Source: Mesorhizobium xinjiangense
GTDB taxonomy: Bacteria; Pseudomonadota; Alphaproteobacteria; Rhizobiales; Rhizobiaceae
Direction of reading: 5' to 3'
DNA: 64,000 nt
Assembly (NCBI RefSeq): GCF_009749525.1
Contig: NZ_WOAC01000009.1
Location: forward strand, 1-64,000
This document shows, in pieces, positions 1 to 7,788 of the stretch; position 1 is the first letter of the stretch, and every line of letters begins with the position of its first letter. Position numbers and translations under genes: made by a program. The notes beneath the pieces were generated by a model. The model saw nothing but the letters and a program-made list of their open reading frames with translations, searched no databases and was not told the DNA's origin.

Positions 1-262
1 TGTCGGGCTCGTCCGAGCAGGCCTGGAAAAGCCGAATGAAAACATCGGCTTTGACCCAGTCGCGGTATCGCTTGAAGACCGTGTTCCATTTGCCGAAGAA
101 GGCCGGCAGATCGCGCCACGGACTACCCGTGCGCACCACCCACAGGACCGCTTCGATGAAGCGCCGGTTGTCGCCTCCGCTGCGTCCAGGGTCGATCGGC
201 TTACCCAGACAATGCGGCTCCATCTTCGCCCACTGGGCGTCCGTCAGTACGAATCGTTCCAT
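1..262 (-). CDS. IS5 family transposase, N-terminal part (runs off window)
   Basis: The frame reads from an ATG at 262 through the window edge without a stop, giving 87 residues. The start MERFVLTDAQW, followed by LGKPIDPGRSGGDNR, WVVRTGSPWRDLP and FGKWNTVFKRYRDW, is the characteristic N-terminal DUF4096-type domain of IS5/IS427-group transposases. This region precedes the DDE catalytic core, which is not in the window. The visible part shows no frameshift. In life the protein cuts and joins the ends of its own element. Whether the copy is complete cannot be seen here. Confidence 0.85.
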   Translation of the reverse strand, partial: MERFVLTDAQWAKMEPHCLGKPIDPGRSGGDNRRFIEAVLWVVRTGSPWRDLPAFFGKWNTVFKRYRDWVKADVFIRLFQACSDEPD

Positions 263-318
263 CCGAAGCTTGAATCATGTTCAAGCCGCGGGTGGAATCC
301 TGAATCTCAACAGGCCTT
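1..318 (-). mobile_element. IS5-family (IS427-like) insertion sequence, one end
   Basis: The end of an insertion sequence runs off the left edge of the window. It holds the 5' part of an IS5-type transposase. The outer end is probably near 317, where the minus strand reads GGCCTGTTGAGATTCA, a sequence typical of rhizobial IS427-group ends, next to a TTAG/CTAA that could be the target. An inverted repeat, GCTTGAA-N5-TTCAAGC at 268-286, lies just upstream of the transposase start and may bind transposase or a regulator. The other end is outside the window, so target duplication cannot be tested. The exact boundary is inferred. Confidence 0.75.
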
Positions 319-383
319 AGAAAAGCGTTCGCAGGCTCACCGCTTCGCGGAATCGGTTCGCCAATCTAACCCTTTGATTCGAC

Positions 384-427
384 GCAATTCCGGACGGAGA
401 ACCGGCTTCCACTTCTCCTGGAATTGC
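384..427. repeat. Dispersed rhizobial intergenic palindrome, copy 1
   Basis: The outer arms GCAATTCC (384-391) and GGAATTGC (420-427) are exact complements. The inside, read on the minus strand, is GAGAAGTGG-AAG-CCGGTTCTC, itself a near-palindrome. It abuts the TAG stop of the downstream-reading YafY-like gene. A close copy lies at 24182-24225 in the other orientation, and partial copies lie near 7754-7785 and 49809-49832. The flank CCTTTGATTCGACG continues the family consensus (compare GCTTTGATTTGCCG near 49815). Confidence 0.8.
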
Positions 428-428
428 T

Positions 429-1163
429 CTAAGCTCCAGCCGCGTCGACGGAGGGGCGGCGCGTCCTGTCGGGCCCGCCGCCTTGCTGCATCTCCATGGC
501 GCGGTAGAAATCGGCAAGCTGCTTGCCGCGCTCCGGCTTGAAGGCACGGCCGGCCGGATCCAGTTCGGCGATACGGTCGATGCGGAAGGCGCGGAAATCG
601 CCGCGCAGTTCGCACCAGGCAACCAGCGTCCACACCTTGCCCCAGAACCACAGGCCGAGCGGGCGCACATCACGCATGGAACTGCGGCCGGCTTCGTCGC
701 GATAATCGAGACTGAGCACCTGTCGCGCGTCGATCGCGCGCTCGATCGCATCGATCGCCTCACGATCGGCCTGGCTCACCACATAGAGCGGCGCGTGGAT
801 CTCGGTGCGCGAGATGTGGTCGCGCTCGGAATCGGGCAGCACCGCGCCGATCTTGACCAGAGCCTCTTCGGCCGAGCGGGCCATGGTCGCGCCGCCGAAT
901 GCGCGCACCATGCGCGCCCCGGCCACCAGCGCCACGATCTCGTCGCGCGTGAACATCAGCGGCGGCAGGTCATAGCCCGAGCGCATGATGTAGCCGACGC
1001 CGGCTTCGCCGTCGATCGGCACGCCCGTCGACTGCAGATCGGCGATGTCACGATAGACCGTGCGCTCGGAGACCTCGAGCCACTCTCCCAGCATACGCGC
1101 GGTGACCAACCGGCCGCCGCGCAAATGCTGTACGATCTGGAACAATCTGTCCGCGCGTCTCAT
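429..1163 (-). CDS. YafY-family (HTH_11 + WYL domain) transcriptional regulator
   Basis: A 244-residue DeoR/YafY-type regulator. Residues about 5-60 form a winged helix-turn-helix (LFQIVQHLRGG..VTARMLGEWLEVSERTVYRDIADL). Residues about 135-220 form a WYL-type ligand-sensing domain with the typical RPLGLWFWGKVWTLVAWCE stretch. It lies 15 nt downstream of a VOC gene, so the two form one operon. A palindrome in front of that operon (1601-1624) and its twin in front of the PfpI unit (2484-2501) are its likely binding sites, implying autoregulation. That regulator-operator link is inferred from position. The stop codon abuts a dispersed palindrome. Family assignment is firm; the inducer is unknown. 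Confidence 0.9.
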   Translation of the reverse strand: MRRADRLFQIVQHLRGGRLVTARMLGEWLEVSERTVYRDIADLQSTGVPIDGEAGVGYIMRSGYDLPPLMFTRDEIVALVAGARMVRAFGGATMARSAEEALVKIGAVLPDSERDHISRTEIHAPLYVVSQADREAIDAIERAIDARQVLSLDYRDEAGRSSMRDVRPLGLWFWGKVWTLVAWCELRGDFRAFRIDRIAELDPAGRAFKPERGKQLADFYRAMEMQQGGGPDRTRRPSVDAAGA

Positions 1164-1178
1164 GCGGAATCCTTTCGC

Positions 1179-1559
1179 TCATGCGCCTGATGGCGAGAAC
1201 AGCCCGATGCTGTTGCCGTCGGGGTCGAGGCAGTAGGCAAATCGCCCGGCCGGAATCTCGATGACCGGCGTGACGACGCTGCCGCCATTGGCTTCCAGCC
1301 GTTCCATAGCATCCTCCAGCGGAGCGGGCACGGCGAGGTGGACGGTACTGCCGGTTCCCGGCGCCGCCGGCTTTCCCGGATAGAGATGGCCGGCACGGCC
1401 CTTCTCCTTCACGACGAACATTGATATCGGGTTGGGCCCGGGATCGTCGTCGACCAGCGTGTTCTGCAGCACCGCGGCATAAAACGCCTTGGCCCGCTCC
1501 ATATCGGTGACCGGTATTTCCGCCCAGATGATGGCATGGTCGGGAACAAACGCGTTCAT
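1179..1559 (-). CDS. VOC family protein (glyoxalase/bleomycin-resistance fold)
   Basis: 126 residues with two vicinal-oxygen-chelate halves: WAEIPVTDMERAKAFYAAVL at residues 12-31, and FAYCLDPDGNSIGLFSPSGA at the C-terminus, which carries the usual DPDGN(x)IGL signature. Members bind a metal or small ligand between the beta-alpha-beta-beta-beta units. The substrate is not predictable. It is the first gene of an operon with the YafY-type regulator, a common pairing. The leader carries a perfect 9-bp-arm palindrome about 40 nt upstream of the start. The AGAAATTCG spacing before the ATG at 1559 offers only a weak ribosome site. Confidence 0.88.
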   Translation of the reverse strand: MNAFVPDHAIIWAEIPVTDMERAKAFYAAVLQNTLVDDDPGPNPISMFVVKEKGRAGHLYPGKPAAPGTGSTVHLAVPAPLEDAMERLEANGGSVVTPVIEIPAGRFAYCLDPDGNSIGLFSPSGA

Positions 1560-1600
1560 GCGAATTTCTCCAGGATGTTTGATAGCACACTATTGCGGCG

Positions 1601-1624
1601 CTCCTGACAGCCTTATGTCAGGAG
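1601..1624. promoter_or_regulatory. Palindromic operator upstream of VOC-yafY operon
   Basis: The arms CTCCTGACA (1601-1609) and TGTCAGGAG (1616-1624) are perfect complements with a 6-nt spacer, GCCTTA. The site is about 40 nt upstream of the VOC start on the minus strand. The core CTGACA-nCCTTn-TGTCAG recurs at 2484-2501 before the PfpI transcription unit. It is most likely the binding site of the YafY-family regulator. There is no T-run, so a terminator role for the PfpI gene is less likely. Confidence 0.7.
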
Positions 1625-1626
1625 CC

Positions 1627-2211
1627 TCACCCAGCGGCATGCTCGCTGGCGAACAGCGCGCGCAGCCGTACGATCATGTCTTCGCGCTCCGGCAGAAGCG
1701 CTTCCAGGAATTCTGCCGCGAAACTGGCCGGCGCCGAGCCCGGTGCGGAAACCACGTTGCCGTCACGAACTGCATGCGGCACATCCCGGTAAAGGCCCTG
1801 GCCGGGATAGGAATCGAGATGATCGGCAATCCAGACACGGCCATTGCTGGTGTGTCTGCGATTCTCGAGCAGCCCGGCGCGGGCCAGCGCCAATGTCCCG
1901 CCGCAGATGCCGCCGACAACGCCGCGGCGATCGGCAACGGCCCGCAGCAGCGGTGCGATGTCCGGCGCGTCGGCTGCCTGCCAACAATCCGAGCCGATGA
2001 CGGCGATGGCATTGAGATCGTCATTGTCCTCCGGGCGGCAATCGCGGCAGTCGGCGAGCATCAGCCCGGATACCGAACGCACGCCCCCGCCCCCCGGCGT
2101 AAGCGCGACGATCCTGCCGCCGAACCATTCGACCACGGAGGCCGACAGGAAGCCGTATTCCCAGTCCGCGAATCCTTCGACGAAGATCATACCGACTGTC
2201 TTGCCCTTCAT
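1627..2211 (-). CDS. DJ-1/PfpI family protein (class I glutamine-amidotransferase-like)
   Basis: 194 residues starting MKGKTVGMIF. This start was chosen because GGGAG lies 9 nt before the ATG at 2211; the in-frame upstream ATG at 2220 touches the Shine-Dalgarno and would clash with the preceding gene. The fold shows the family acid in FADWEYG near residue 18 and the nucleophile elbow GGICGGTLAL with Cys at about 103. DJ-1/PfpI members act as glyoxalase III/deglycases, chaperones, proteases or amidases, so the reaction is not assigned. It follows a small DUF1127-like gene by 32 nt. The shared operator suggests co-regulation with the VOC protein, perhaps in reactive carbonyl handling (inference). 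Confidence 0.87.
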   Translation of the reverse strand: MKGKTVGMIFVEGFADWEYGFLSASVVEWFGGRIVALTPGGGGVRSVSGLMLADCRDCRPEDNDDLNAIAVIGSDCWQAADAPDIAPLLRAVADRRGVVGGICGGTLALARAGLLENRRHTSNGRVWIADHLDSYPGQGLYRDVPHAVRDGNVVSAPGSAPASFAAEFLEALLPEREDMIVRLRALFASEHAAG

Positions 2212-2243
2212 GTTGCCCATCTCCCTGTCGCGCTTCGGCTGCC

Positions 2244-2435
2244 TCACAAGGACCATTGCGAGCGACGGCGCCCGTCCAGGCGACCCCCGCGCGCGTCGGG
2301 CCAGCCGATATCCTTGCGGATATGGGCAGGGAGCTCATTGAGTATCCTTTCCGTGCGGATCTCGTCGCGCAACGCGCGCCACCGCGCGCGCTGGCCGTCA
2401 ATCCGACCGAGCAGGCCACGATAGAACGGGTTCAT
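2244..2435 (-). CDS. Small basic DUF1127-like protein
   Basis: A 63-residue arginine-rich protein. The stretch ERILNELPAHIRKDIGWPDA resembles the C-terminal helix of DUF1127 (YjiS-like) small proteins, whose consensus is L..L...hL.DIG. Two adjacent ATGs are possible; the second (2435) has GGAGG at 6 nt and is preferred over 2438. It is the first gene of a two-gene unit with the DJ-1/PfpI gene and lies just downstream of the CTGACA/TGTCAG operator. Function is unknown; some DUF1127 proteins modulate RNA or phosphate metabolism, which cannot be inferred here. Confidence 0.65.
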   Translation of the reverse strand: MNPFYRGLLGRIDGQRARWRALRDEIRTERILNELPAHIRKDIGWPDARGGRLDGRRRSQWSL

Positions 2436-2483
2436 CATCTGCCTCCATCATTTGTTCGATGAAGGCAGAATGTCACAGGCCAA

Positions 2484-2501
2484 CTGACAACCTTCTGTCA
2501 G
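2484..2501. promoter_or_regulatory. Second YafY-type operator, upstream of DUF1127-pfpI unit
   Basis: CTGACA (2484-2489) and TGTCAG (2496-2501) flank ACCTTC. Sixteen of 18 positions match the core of the site at 1604-1621, including the unusual CCTT in the spacer. It sits about 50 nt upstream of the small gene's start on the minus strand. Together the two sites define a probable local regulon of the WYL regulator at 429-1163. Confidence 0.7.
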
Positions 2502-2568
2502 CACCGCTTGCGCTGCGGCAACGCCATTGCGCGCGCCGGCGCCACGAGCCCGGCTCGAAGGCTGCGCG

Positions 2569-3357
2569 CTATTCCGGCTTGACGGGAACCGTGTAGTTGA
2601 GCGGCAGCCGCCCGCCATCGGCGTAAATCGTCTGGCCGGTGATGTAGCTGGCGTCATCGGAGGCCAGGAACGCCGCGATCGAGGCGATCTCGGAAGGTTC
2701 GCCGACACGGCCGAGCGGCGTGCGCGACAGGATGCGATTGCGTGCCGCCGGATCCGAATTCACGCTGGACAGCATGTCGGTCATGATCGAGCCGGGGCCG
2801 ATGGCGTTGACACGGATGCCGTAGGGCGCGAGCGACAACGCCATCACCTTGGTGAGCTGGTTCACGCCGCCCTTCGACACCGAATACGGCACCTGGTTGG
2901 GCAGGCCGAAGACGGCGTTGACGGACGACATGTTGACGATCGAGCCGACGGCTCCGCCTGCCTTGACACGCTCGACCATGTGCCGGGCGACGGCCTGGCC
3001 GGTCAGAAACGAGCCCTTCAGATTGATGTCCATGACGCGGTCGAAATCCTCTTCCTTGATATCGAGGAAATCGGCCCCATGCACGACGCCGGCATTGTTG
3101 ACCAGGATGTCGATGTCACCGAATGTGTCGACTGCAGCGGCGACCAGATTGTGCACGTCGAGCCGCTTGGCGACGTCGGCCTTGACGAACCGCACCTCGC
3201 CGAGCGGCGCCAGATCACGCTCGGCCTTCTGGCCCTTCTGCGCATCGATGTCGGCGATGATGACCTTCGCCTTTTCCCGCAACAGCCGTTCGGCGATGGC
3301 ATAGCCGATGCCGCCGGCGGCGCCCGTCACGATCGCGTTTTTTCCGTCAAGTGCCAT
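2569..3357 (-). CDS. SDR family NAD(P)-dependent oxidoreductase
   Basis: 262 residues, a classical short-chain dehydrogenase: cofactor loop TGAAGGIG at 11-18, NNAG at 87-90, catalytic Ser near 144-145, and Tyr158-x3-Lys162 in PYSVSKGG. ADID at 35-38, after the second strand, has an acidic residue that usually favours NAD(H). The C-terminus keeps the FLASDDASYITGQ-YADGG signature. The substrate is unknown; family members include 3-oxoacyl reductases and sugar or glucose dehydrogenases. It lies 101 nt downstream of prpE on the same strand and could be co-transcribed, but no functional link is evident. Confidence 0.9.
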   Translation of the reverse strand: MALDGKNAIVTGAAGGIGYAIAERLLREKAKVIIADIDAQKGQKAERDLAPLGEVRFVKADVAKRLDVHNLVAAAVDTFGDIDILVNNAGVVHGADFLDIKEEDFDRVMDINLKGSFLTGQAVARHMVERVKAGGAVGSIVNMSSVNAVFGLPNQVPYSVSKGGVNQLTKVMALSLAPYGIRVNAIGPGSIMTDMLSSVNSDPAARNRILSRTPLGRVGEPSEIASIAAFLASDDASYITGQTIYADGGRLPLNYTVPVKPE

Positions 3358-3458
3358 GAAACTCTCCCGAATGCCCCGGCAACGCCGACAAGCCGCCGGC
3401 GCGCGCGGGCGGACATTGACCCCAATTGGCGCACCGGGTCAAGACGCGTCGGGCCGCC

Positions 3459-5363
3459 CTATGTTCCTGTTTCGCGCTCGTTCAACGCCGCGGCGATTTC
3501 GTCGAGAATTGCCGGGTCGTCGATCGTCGCCGGCGAGGTCCAGCTGTGCCGGTCGGCAATCTTCTGCATCGTGCCGCGCAGGATCTTGCCCGAGCGCGTC
3601 TTCGGCAACCGCTTGACGGTGACGACGGTCTTGAAGGCGGCGACCGGTCCGATCTTCTCGCGCACCAGCGCCACGACCTCCCGTTCGATCTCGCGGCCCG
3701 GCCGCGCCACACCGGCATTGAGCACGACGAAACCATAGGGCACCTGCCCCTTCAGTTCGTCGGCTACGCCGATCACCGCGCATTCGGCGACGTCCGGATG
3801 CTCGGCCACCACTTCCTCCATGCCGCCGGTCGACAGACGGTGTCCGGCAACGTTGATGATGTCGTCGGTGCGCGCCATGATGAACAGGTAGCCGTCCTCG
3901 TCGACATAGCCGGCATCGGCCGTTTTGTAATGGTCGGGAAATTCGGCCAGATACGCCTCGCGGAAACGTTCATCCGCGTTCCACAAGGTCGGCAGACAGC
4001 CGGGCGGCAGCGGCAATCGGATCACGACATTGCCGAGCCCGCCACGCGCCATTTCCGCCCCGGAATCATCGAGAATGCGGATGTCGTAGCCCGGCATCGG
4101 TACGCCCGGAGAGCCATGCTTGACCGGCAGCATGCCGAGGCCGACCGGGTTCTGGCTGATCGGCGCTCCGGTCTCCGTCTGCCACCAATGGTCGATCACC
4201 GGCACGCCGAGCTTCTCCTCGGCCCATTTGAGCGTCTCCGGATCGGCCCGTTCGCCGGCCAGGAACAGCGTGCGCAGGCTCGACAGATCGTATCGGCCGA
4301 TATGCTCGCCCCGCGGATCCTGTCCCTTGATGGCGCGAAACGCCGTCGGCGCGGTGAAGAGCGCGGCGACCTTGTGATCGGCGATGACGCGCCAGAACGT
4401 GCCGGCGTCGGGCGTGCCGACCGGCTTGCCCTCGAACAGCACCGTGGCGCAGCCGGCCAGAAGCGGCGCATAGACGATGTAGGAATGGCCGACCACCCAG
4501 CCGACGTCGGATGCCGCCCAGAAAACCTCGCCCGGTCTTGCGCCGTACTCGTTCCACATCGACCAGTGGAGCATGACCATGTGGCCGCCATTGTCGCGCA
4601 CCACGCCCTTGGGCTGGCCGGTGGTGCCGGAGGTGTAGAGGATATAGAGCGGATCGGTCGCCGCCACGGGCACGCAGTCGACCTCGACGTCTGCGTTCTT
4701 CGCCGCGGCGACGGCTTGCGCATAGTCGATGTCGCGTCCGGCGACGGTCGTGCAAGGCTGCTCCTCGCGCTGCAGGACGATGCAGTGCTCCGGCTTGTGG
4801 TCAGCCATTTCGATGGCATTGTCGATGAGCGGCTTGTAGGCCACGACGCGGCCGGGCTCCAGCCCGCAGGAGGCAAAGATGACGGCCTTCGGCCTGGCAT
4901 CGTCGATGCGCGTGGCAAGCTCCCTGGAGGCGAAGCCGCCGAAGACCACGGAATGGATGGCGCCGATACGCGCGCAGGCCAGCATGGCAAACACGGCCTG
5001 CGGCACCATGGGCATATAGATGATGACGCGGTCGCCCTTCTCGACGCCCAGGTCGCGCAAGACAGCCGCCAGCGCGACCACCTCCTCCTTGAATTCGGCA
5101 AAGGAGTAGCGCTGCTGGCGTCCGGTCATCGGGCTGTCATAGATCAGCGCTGCCTGATCGGCGCGCCCGCCTTCCACGTGACGGTCGATGCAGTTGTAGC
5201 AGGTGTTGCACACGGCATCGGGGAACCAGCGCCCATAGGGACCCGAGTCGGGATCGAAGATGCGCTCCGGCGGCACGATCCAGTCTATGCCTTTCGCCAC
5301 CGTGCGCCAGAAGGCATCGGGGTCGCGCTGCCAGCGATCATAGGTTTCCTGATAGTGCGACAT
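3459..5363 (-). CDS. prpE: Propionyl-CoA synthetase (propionate-CoA ligase)
   Basis: 634 residues from the ATG at 5363, chosen because GGGAGGG lies 9 nt upstream and MSHYQETYDRWQRDPDAFW is the family start. It is an ANL-superfamily ligase that activates propionate (or acetate) to the acyl-AMP and then the CoA ester. The ATP loop is YTSGTTGQPKGV followed by VRDNGGH, which is typical of PrpE rather than Acs. The conserved HWWQTETGAPI block and the catalytic lysine in PKTRSGKILRGT near residue 590 are present. Length fits the family (about 630). No methylcitrate-cycle genes adjoin it, so it probably feeds propionyl-CoA carboxylase elsewhere. Confidence 0.93.
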   Translation of the reverse strand: MSHYQETYDRWQRDPDAFWRTVAKGIDWIVPPERIFDPDSGPYGRWFPDAVCNTCYNCIDRHVEGGRADQAALIYDSPMTGRQQRYSFAEFKEEVVALAAVLRDLGVEKGDRVIIYMPMVPQAVFAMLACARIGAIHSVVFGGFASRELATRIDDARPKAVIFASCGLEPGRVVAYKPLIDNAIEMADHKPEHCIVLQREEQPCTTVAGRDIDYAQAVAAAKNADVEVDCVPVAATDPLYILYTSGTTGQPKGVVRDNGGHMVMLHWSMWNEYGARPGEVFWAASDVGWVVGHSYIVYAPLLAGCATVLFEGKPVGTPDAGTFWRVIADHKVAALFTAPTAFRAIKGQDPRGEHIGRYDLSSLRTLFLAGERADPETLKWAEEKLGVPVIDHWWQTETGAPISQNPVGLGMLPVKHGSPGVPMPGYDIRILDDSGAEMARGGLGNVVIRLPLPPGCLPTLWNADERFREAYLAEFPDHYKTADAGYVDEDGYLFIMARTDDIINVAGHRLSTGGMEEVVAEHPDVAECAVIGVADELKGQVPYGFVVLNAGVARPGREIEREVVALVREKIGPVAAFKTVVTVKRLPKTRSGKILRGTMQKIADRHSWTSPATIDDPAILDEIAAALNERETGT

Positions 5364-5526
5364 TATGCGTTGCCCTCCCTGCAACATGACCGGCCGGTGT
5401 TCCGATCCGGGTCCGCCACGATACCCGACGCCCAGCCGGCGTCCATCCTCCATTGGACGGATTTTGACATGAGCGTCGCGCACTGATCAAAGGATATCGA
5501 CCGCCGATCCGCCCAACGGACCCCGC

Positions 5527-5688
5527 ATGACCAAGATCTTCTCCATTCTCATCGTCGCGATGATGGCGGCGCACATCATCAAGCCGCTCGGTCTGCCCGG
5601 CCTGCGCAAGCGCTCCGATTTCTGGAAGCTCGCTTTGGTGGCTCTTGGCGCCATTTCGCTGACGGTGCTACTCAGCCACGGAAACTGA
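5527..5688 (+). CDS. Small membrane protein, conserved-looking, unknown function
   Basis: 53 residues, start MTKIFSILIVAMMAAHIIKP. Two hydrophobic segments (about 3-17 and 35-50) flank a short basic loop, GLPGLRKRSDFWK, consistent with a two-pass inner-membrane peptide. Its coding potential is supported by a clean hydrophobic pattern and by its place in the gap between divergently oriented neighbours. It overlaps the 3' end of the SGNH hydrolase gene by 21 nt, tail to tail. The ribosome site is weak (ACGGA). No function can be assigned. Confidence 0.65.
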   Translation: MTKIFSILIVAMMAAHIIKPLGLPGLRKRSDFWKLALVALGAISLTVLLSHGN

Positions 5689-6421
5689 ATGCGGCCTGGC
5701 CCTGTCGTCCGCGAAGACGAGACCGTAAAGATGTTCCGCCCAGGCCGCATAGCCGGCACGCGAGGCGTGGAAGCCGTCACTTGAAAAGCCCGTTACGGGA
5801 TCGAGCACCGACAGGCGTTCCGCCGGCACGGCGCCGCGTTCCAGGCACAGCCGCTGGCCCAGATCGTTGATCGCGCGGGCGCGCAGGTCGAGGATCGCCG
5901 CCAGCGGCGTCGGCAAGGCGGGAATGGTTGTCATGTCGATGACCGGCGACCAGACGAGGCGCGCCTGCGGCCATTTTGCGCGCAGCGCGTAGATCAGCCC
6001 GCCGAATTCGCGCTTGAAGCGGCCGAGCGTATGGAAGTTCTTCACGTCATTGGTGCCGACGGCGAGCACGATGTGGGTCCACGGCTCGGCCGCGAGATTG
6101 GGTACGACGTAGTCGCGCAGCGCGCCGGCGGTGGCCGAGTTCGCGCCGGCGGCCCGCCAATGGACCGGACGGCCCGTCTCGTCGTGGAAACGCTGCGCAA
6201 GCAGTGCCGCCAGACCGTCGCGATTGTCGTCGATGCCGACGGAGGCGGCCGAGGAATCGCCGACGACCAGCACCCGCACCGGCTCGCCGGCACCGCCGAT
6301 GGTGCCGAGCGTCGCGCCGGGCGGCGGGGCGCAGGCGCTCGGTACGCAGCCTGACGGCGATCCCCTGCCAGGCATAGAGCGGAAAGGCGAGCCAGGTGAG
6401 AAGCGCAAGCAGACGGGTCAC
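5668..6421 (-). pseudogene. SGNH/GDSL hydrolase family gene with apparent +1 frameshift
   Basis: The expected protein begins at GTG 6421 (GGAG 6 nt upstream) with a membrane anchor, TRLLALLTWLAFPLYAWQG. That frame leads into RTERLRP and then loses homology. The downstream frame continues PPGATLGTIGGAGEPVRV and has the SGNH blocks GDSSAAS, GTNDV and DGFHAS. Removing one base from the G4 run at 6326-6329 (CCCC in the coding strand) restores a single frame of about 250 residues. Either the gene is broken, the base is an assembly error, or translation restarts at the internal ATG at 6408 (frame 2), which would lack the anchor. Such enzymes are usually esterases or acyl-transfer hydrolases. Confidence 0.75.
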
Positions 6422-6550
6422 GGACATCTCCGGCAGATCAAATCGAACGCGGCGGCAGCGCCGCGGCGCCGAACGCACGGTACGGCCAGAACCGGACAAC
6501 TGTCGTCCGTTCTCCGAGCGCGGCACCCAATTTGTGTAGCGCTCAGCGGC

Positions 6551-6586
6551 AAAAAGAAAAAGCCCGGACCGCGCGGCCCAGGCTTT
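6551..6586 (-). terminator. Intrinsic terminator downstream of fbaB
   Basis: On the minus strand AAAGCCTGGGCC-GCGC-GGTCCGGGCTTT forms a stem with one mismatch and is followed by TTCTTTTT. It sits 37 nt after the fbaB stop and is the natural end of that transcript. Confidence 0.85.
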
Positions 6587-6622
6587 CAATGTCATTGATG
6601 GATCGTTCCTGGTCCTGACGCA

Positions 6623-7648
6623 TCAGGCGGCCTTTTCGAGCTCCCCGGTCCACTTGCCCGAAGCGGCCAGGCCGTTCATGCGGGCGCGGTGGGCAAAGGC
6701 GCGCTGGCCGGCGGCGACGTTTTCCTTTTTGCCGCCCCAGGCCGACAGCGGCGCGGCCTGCAGCGCGCGGCCATAGGAGAAGGTCAGCTTCCAGGGATGC
6801 GGGCCGATGGCGTTCATGGCGTTGAGATTGGACGTCGCCTCCTCGTCCGACTGGCCGCCCGACAAGAAGGCGATGCCGGGAACCGCGACCGGCACGGCCT
6901 GGCGGAACAGCTTGAGCGTCTTTTCGGCCACTTCCTCCGGGCTGCTCGGCTTGCCGGACTTCTTGCCGGCGATCACCATGTTGGGCTTCAGGATCGTGCC
7001 TTCCAGCTTGACGCGGCAGGCGTAAAGCTCGCCGTAAAGCTTGAGCAAGGTCAGGCGGCTGACCTCGTAGCAGGTGTCGATGTCATGCGCCCCGTCCATC
7101 AGAACTTCCGGCTCGACGATGGGCACGATGCCCGCTTCCTGGCATAGCGCCGCATAGCATGCCAGCGCATGGGCGTTGGAAGCAATGGCCGCGCCAGAGG
7201 GCACGCCATTGGCCGTGTCGATGTCGATCACGGCGCGCCATTTGGCAAAGCGCGCGCCAAGCTCGTAATACTCGGCAAGCCGCTCGCGCAGGCCGTCGAG
7301 GCCTTCGGTGATCTTGTCGCCGGGAAAACCGGCAAACGCCTTGGCACCCTTGTCGACCTTGATCCCGGGAACCGCGCCGGCGGCCTTGATGATGTCGACC
7401 AGCGGCGTGCCGTCGGCCGCCTTCTGGCGGATCGTCTCATCGAACAGAATGACGCCGGAGATGCAGTCCTTCATCGCGTCGCCGGCGCGAAACAGCATTT
7501 CGCGATAGTCGCGGCGGTTTTCCTCGGTCGATTCGAGACCGATCGTGTCAAAACGCTTCTTGATCGTGCCGGAGCTTTCGTCCGCCGCCAGAATGCCTTT
7601 GCCGTCAGCCACCATGGCGGCCGCAATGTCTTCTAGCCGTTCGCTCAT
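6623..7648 (-). CDS. fbaB: Class I fructose-bisphosphate aldolase
   Basis: 341 residues. It cleaves fructose 1,6-bisphosphate to dihydroxyacetone phosphate and glyceraldehyde 3-phosphate through a lysine Schiff base, without metal. The class I signature GILAADESSGTIKKRF is at residues 18-32, the Schiff-base lysine is Lys221 in GTILKPNM, and FLSGGQSDEEAT is at 261-272. AGGAGG lies 8 nt before the ATG. It follows pgk by 140 nt on the same strand, with a palindromic repeat between, and ends at a strong terminator. The set tkt, gap, pgk and this aldolase groups glycolysis/Calvin-type triose enzymes, as in other rhizobia. Confidence 0.96.
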   Translation of the reverse strand: MSERLEDIAAAMVADGKGILAADESSGTIKKRFDTIGLESTEENRRDYREMLFRAGDAMKDCISGVILFDETIRQKAADGTPLVDIIKAAGAVPGIKVDKGAKAFAGFPGDKITEGLDGLRERLAEYYELGARFAKWRAVIDIDTANGVPSGAAIASNAHALACYAALCQEAGIVPIVEPEVLMDGAHDIDTCYEVSRLTLLKLYGELYACRVKLEGTILKPNMVIAGKKSGKPSSPEEVAEKTLKLFRQAVPVAVPGIAFLSGGQSDEEATSNLNAMNAIGPHPWKLTFSYGRALQAAPLSAWGGKKENVAAGQRAFAHRARMNGLAASGKWTGELEKAA

Positions 7649-7727
7649 TACGCGTACCTCCTGAACAGAATATCTGGCCTCTATCAGAAGGCTCGCCGAA
7701 ACGGAACTGCGTGTTAAGAGCCTGAAT

Positions 7728-7785
7728 CGATTGAAAGAAATTCAATCGGTTTAGCAATTCCAGGCGAAGCGGGAACCGCTTCTCC
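7728..7785. repeat. Palindrome and partial copy of the dispersed intergenic repeat, copy 2
   Basis: A hairpin, CGATTGAA-AGAAA-TTCAATCG (7728-7748), is followed by GCAATTCCAGGCGAAGCGG-GAA-CCGCTTCTCC (7754-7785), a diverged copy of the repeat at 384-427. Its end is 3 nt from the pgk stop codon. It fills the pgk-fbaB gap and could act as an mRNA-stabilising or processing hairpin (inference). Confidence 0.65.
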
Positions 7786-7788
7786 GGC

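Noticed and set aside
2448-2708. 86-codon minus-strand frame between the SDR gene and the DUF1127-like gene
   Set aside because: It overlaps the SDR C-terminus in another frame and covers the operator; no coding signature.
3426-5486. Open frame of 686 codons antisense to prpE
   Set aside because: No family pattern; it is the mirror of the prpE codons, which carry all ANL ligase motifs.
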